Below are positions 61,391 through 64,000 of a DNA stretch of 64,000 nt, one piece after another. The stretch is from Leeuwenhoekiella marinoflava DSM 3653 (GTDB taxonomy: Bacteria > Bacteroidota > Bacteroidia > Flavobacteriales > Flavobacteriaceae): NCBI RefSeq assembly GCF_900129005.1, contig NZ_FQUN01000025.1, forward strand, positions 1-64,000, in the 5' to 3' direction. The position numbers were made by a program, and so were the translations under genes. The notes beneath the pieces were generated by a model. That model was given only the letters and a program-made list of their open reading frames with translations, had not been told where the DNA came from and made no database searches. Position 1 is the first letter of the stretch; each line of letters opens with the position of its first letter.

Positions 61391-61476
61391 GATGACATCT
61401 CGACTGCGCTCGATGTGACACCAGATCAAAATTAAGTTTAAAATGATTTGTCATGTCGAGCGCAGTCAAAACACTA
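61391..61476. repeat. Palindromic intergenic repeat, right copy
   Basis: Second copy of the element at 60967-61063: arm GACATCTCGACTGCGCTCGA, core AGATCAAAATTAAGTTTA, arm TGTCATGTCGAGCGCAGTC, edge ACACTA. The two arms form a stem of about 21 bp with two mismatches. The edge includes the metG stop codon. Confidence 0.85.
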
Positions 61477-63555
61477 ACTAATCACTCTACCATTTTTAAC
61501 ACCGACAGTATCAGGATTCATAAACACGAGTTTGCCTTCGGCGTCTTCGGTCATAAGAATCATTCCCTGACTTTCTACTCCGCGTAATTTGCGAGGAGCT
61601 AGGTTTACCAAAACAGTCACTTGTTTTCCGATGATTTCTTCTGCTTTAAAACTTTCGGCGATACCGGAAACTATGGTGCGCACATCAAGACCGGTATCTA
61701 CTTTTAATACCAAAAGCTTTTTGGTTTTTGGCATTTTTTCAGCTTCTATAATGGTTCCCACACGCATATCGAGTTTGGTGAAATCTTCAAATTGGATGGT
61801 TTCTTTTTGAGGCTCTACTGCGGCGTTTTCGGCTTGATTACTCATTTTAGTTGCTTCTAATTTGTCTAGTTGTTTTTGTATTTGCTCGTCTTCAATCTTG
61901 CTGAATAACAGTGCTGCCTGATTGATGGTATGACCTACCGGAAGCAAATCTATTTTCTCACCCAGAATTTCCCAACTTAAGGGTTCTGGCAAACGCATCA
62001 ACGCATCTTCGCTCTCAATATTGAGCATATGTTTTAGCGTATTTGCGGTATGTGGTAAAAAGGGTTCGCTTAAAACAGCAAGCGTGCCTGCGATTTGTAG
62101 CGCCACATACATAACGGTTTGGGTACGCTCCGTATCGGTTTTTATGGTTTTCCAAGGCTCTGCATCAGCTAGGTATTTATTTCCTAAACGCGCCACATTC
62201 ATCAATTCGTTTTGTGCTTCGCGGAAGCGATAACGCTCAATTGAGCTTGCAATTACAGCCGGATACGCTTTCATTTCAGCTAAAACGCGCTCTTCTTCTT
62301 CATTGAAATCGTAAGCCTGCGGAATTTTTCCTTCGTAATATTTATTGGTTAATACCACTACACGGTTGATGAAATTTCCAAAAATAGCAACCAACTCATT
62401 ATTGTTACGTGCCTGGAAATCATTCCACGTAAAATCATTGTCTTTAGTCTCCGGAGCGTTTGCGGTCAACGTGTAACGCAACACATCTTGCTGTCCCGGA
62501 AAATCTTCAAGATACTCGTGCAACCATACCGCCCAGTTCTTTGAGGTAGATAGTTTATTGCCTTCCAGATTTAAAAACTCGTTTGCCGGCACATTGTCTG
62601 GCAAAATGTAGCTTCCTTCTGCTTTAAGCATACTGGGGAAAATAATACAGTGAAAAACAATATTGTCTTTCCCAATGAAGTGAACCAACTTGGTGTCGTC
62701 TTTTTTCCAGTAGTCTTCCCAGTTTTTACCTTCTCGGGCGGCCCATTCTTTGGTAGAAGAAATATAACCGATAGGAGCATCAAACCACACGTAAAGCACT
62801 TTGCCCTCGGCATCAGGAACAGGAACAGGAATTCCCCAATCTAGATCACGGGTTACTGCACGTGGGCGTAGCCCGTCGTCAATCCATGATTTACACTGAC
62901 CGTAAACATTTGATTTCCAGTCTTTTTTATGATCTTCTAAAATCCATTTTTTGAGAAAATCTTCATAACGCTCAAGTGGCAAAAACCAGTGTTTGGTTTC
63001 TTTTAAAATGGGTTGAGCACCAGAAATGGTAGATTTGGGGTTGATCAAATCTGTGGCATTTAATGAAGAACCACAATTCTCGCATTGATCACCGTAAGCT
63101 TCCTCGTGACCACATTTAGGGCAGGTTCCTATTACAAAACGGTCGGCCAGATACTGGTTAGCTTCCGGGTCATACAATTGTTCGGTTACTTCTTCAATAA
63201 AATCTCCTTTTTCATAAAGATTTTTAAAGAATTCTGAAGCCGTGTCATGATGCACCGGTGCAGACGTACGCGAGTAATTGTCAAAAGAAATTCCAAATTC
63301 CTGAAAAGAATCTTTGATGATTTTATGGTATTTATCTACTACTTGCTGCGGAGTAATCCCTTCTTTTTTAGCCTTTATGCTAATAGCAACTCCATGCTCA
63401 TCGCTACCGCAGATGTAAGCAACATCTTTACCCACTCCTCTCAAATAACGTGCGTAAATGTCTGCAGGCACATATACTCCTGCCAAGTGACCTATGTGAA
63501 TAGGACCGTTTGTGTAAGGTAGTGCAGCGGTAATTGTATATCTTTTTGGACTCAT
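61474..63555 (-). CDS. metG: Methionine-tRNA ligase
   Basis: A 693-residue MetRS. HIGH motif is H20-I-G-H23 ([10 protein letters not shown]), the zinc knuckle C145-x2-C148 and C158-x2-C161, and KMSKS-like K334-LSTS. The anticodon-binding domain follows, and a C-terminal Trbp111-like tRNA-binding domain ([20 protein letters not shown], about 585-693). I start at ATG 63555; a TTG four codons upstream is less likely given the promoter. The TAG stop lies at the edge of a palindromic repeat. Confidence 0.96.
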   Translation of the reverse strand: MSPKRYTITAALPYTNGPIHIGHLAGVYVPADIYARYLRGVGKDVAYICGSDEHGVAISIKAKKEGITPQQVVDKYHKIIKDSFQEFGISFDNYSRTSAPVHHDTASEFFKNLYEKGDFIEEVTEQLYDPEANQYLADRFVIGTCPKCGHEEAYGDQCENCGSSLNATDLINPKSTISGAQPILKETKHWFLPLERYEDFLKKWILEDHKKDWKSNVYGQCKSWIDDGLRPRAVTRDLDWGIPVPVPDAEGKVLYVWFDAPIGYISSTKEWAAREGKNWEDYWKKDDTKLVHFIGKDNIVFHCIIFPSMLKAEGSYILPDNVPANEFLNLEGNKLSTSKNWAVWLHEYLEDFPGQQDVLRYTLTANAPETKDNDFTWNDFQARNNNELVAIFGNFINRVVVLTNKYYEGKIPQAYDFNEEEERVLAEMKAYPAVIASSIERYRFREAQNELMNVARLGNKYLADAEPWKTIKTDTERTQTVMYVALQIAGTLAVLSEPFLPHTANTLKHMLNIESEDALMRLPEPLSWEILGEKIDLLPVGHTINQAALLFSKIEDEQIQKQLDKLEATKMSNQAENAAVEPQKETIQFEDFTKLDMRVGTIIEAEKMPKTKKLLVLKVDTGLDVRTIVSGIAESFKAEEIIGKQVTVLVNLAPRKLRGVESQGMILMTEDAEGKLVFMNPDTVGVKNGRVIS

Positions 63556-63577
63556 ATCAGGTTTCAAATTTCAGCGG

Positions 63578-63606
63578 CAAAGATACCATTTATGACCTTA
63601 AACAAA
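63578..63606 (-). promoter_or_regulatory. Promoter of metG
   Basis: On the minus strand TTTG (63603-63606) and TATCTTTG (63578-63585), 17 bp apart, fit the Bacteroidota consensus. The start site would lie about 15 bp before ATG 63555, favouring this start. Confidence 0.65.
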
Positions 63607-63773
63607 ACCAGACAGGCGCTACATTTAATAAGTCTTATCTTAGTGTTTTAAATAGTTTATGATACTGCATAATTTATTTGTATTTTTTCTTTCAGTATGC
63701 TGTGATTGTTTAGCATAACTCATTTAAAAGAACGCTAAATTTGACATGCTGTTTAGAATCAAAGATGTGTGTT

Positions 63774-63781
63774 TACTTTTG
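63774..63781 (+). promoter_or_regulatory. Putative -7 element of the LD-carboxypeptidase gene
   Basis: TACTTTTG fits TAnnTTTG. A leader of about 95 nt would follow, with a small G/C-rich hairpin (GGGC...GCCC) just before the gene. Confidence 0.4.
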
Positions 63782-63880
63782 CAGAGGATGGCATAAATGA
63801 TAAGTCATACCACAAGCTGAAGAATCACGAATTAATCTTAAAGTAACCGGGCTTTTCTACCGCCCCATAATAAATAAAAT

Positions 63881-64000
63881 ATGGTAACCCCGCCTTATTT
63901 AGTTGAAGGAGATAAAGTAGGAATCGTGTGTACTGCACGTAAAGTTAATAGAGCAGATCTTGATGACGGGATAGCTTTTTTAAAATCTTGTGGTTTAGTG
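63881..64000 (+). CDS. LD-carboxypeptidase (S66 family), N-terminal part cut by window end
   Basis: The first 40 residues are visible, starting at ATG 63881: TPPYLVEGDKVGIVCTARKV and then a helix leading to FLKSCGLV. This is the typical N-terminus of S66 peptidases (LdcA-type murein tetrapeptide carboxypeptidase), which trim cytosolic peptidoglycan peptides. The catalytic Ser, Glu and His lie beyond the window, so function is by family pattern only. Confidence 0.82.
   Translation, partial: MVTPPYLVEGDKVGIVCTARKVNRADLDDGIAFLKSCGLV

Noticed and set aside
63781-63880. A leader peptide with attenuator before the LD-carboxypeptidase gene
   Set aside because: A seven-codon frame and a short G/C-rich hairpin are present, but nothing ties them to a sensed amino acid; likely chance.
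1-64000. CRISPR array, rRNA operon, prophage or integrative element
   Set aside because: No regularly spaced repeats, rRNA sequence, integrase, portal or capsid gene was found; the tRNA-Asn shows no att-like duplication downstream.

Overview
The window comes from the chromosome of a marine-type member of the Flavobacteriaceae (Bacteroidota). Supporting signs are SusC/SusD and other TonB-dependent receptors, promoters of the TAnnTTTG type, A/T-rich leaders without strong Shine-Dalgarno sites, many short-lipobox lipoproteins, a CrtY-type lycopene cyclase, a PiT transporter with a PhoU-like tail, and a ribonucleotide reductase whose ATP-cone sits on NrdB. That RNR arrangement is known from Leeuwenhoekiella blandensis, so Leeuwenhoekiella or a close relative is a reasonable guess. 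Only one broken-off IS110 transposase, one tRNA (Asn) and no CRISPR array, rRNA or prophage are seen; most of the window is ordinary core genome.

Layout. 1-5.8 kb: end of an IS110 transposase, then a heavy-metal efflux pair (an RND pump fused to its outer-membrane channel, plus the adaptor). 5.9-10.5 kb: a lone GH43 enzyme, an AraC regulator with a short-chain dehydrogenase, lycopene cyclase and a thioredoxin-like protein. 10.5-19.5 kb: a metal-uptake block. A TonB receptor faces a DtxR-family regulator, Nramp-UspA fusion and ZIP transporter across one shared palindromic operator; it is followed by feoA-feoB and a 46-residue FeoB-associated Cys-rich protein. 19.5-28 kb: SCO protein, RseP, tRNA-Asn, glycerate transporter and kinase, small membrane and regulatory genes, PlsC, HD hydrolase. 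28-36 kb: PiT phosphate transporter, a MORN-like secreted protein with a strong palindrome at its promoter, and a SusCD pair. 36-41 kb: three tandem lipoproteins that are distant paralogues, a SnoaL-like protein and an M13 peptidase. 41-48 kb: aspartate kinase with a divergent ACT-like gene, a nucleotide-sugar-epimerase-like protein, an M28 peptidase with a membrane tail, CBS protein, Zn-ribbon protein, BstA-like DinB protein. 48-57 kb: nrdBA facing ssb across a 514-bp gap with DnaA-box-like sites; DUF2752/CD225 pair; acetate activation and uptake (acs, SSS symporter, DUF4212). 57-64 kb: lipoprotein, HDAC-like deacetylase, Tex, a GIY-YIG gene between two palindromic repeats, metG, and the start of an LD-carboxypeptidase.

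Best leads. (1) The GIY-YIG gene at 61.06-61.38 kb is split between two frames exactly at an in-frame A-AAA-AAG slippery heptamer. The conserved C-terminus lies in the -1 frame, and both the gene and metG end on stop codons that form the edge of a repeated ~90-bp palindromic element: either a decayed gene or a mobile unit using -1 frameshifting. (2) Three tandem lipoproteins share an ungapped 56-residue C-terminal spacing. (3) Several starts are atypical: glycerate kinase seems to begin at CTG, a small membrane gene has an in-frame TAA at codon 5, and feoA appears to start at TTG just behind its own promoter. (4) Well-placed palindromes at the metal-uptake, feoAB and MORN-protein promoters suggest specific regulation.
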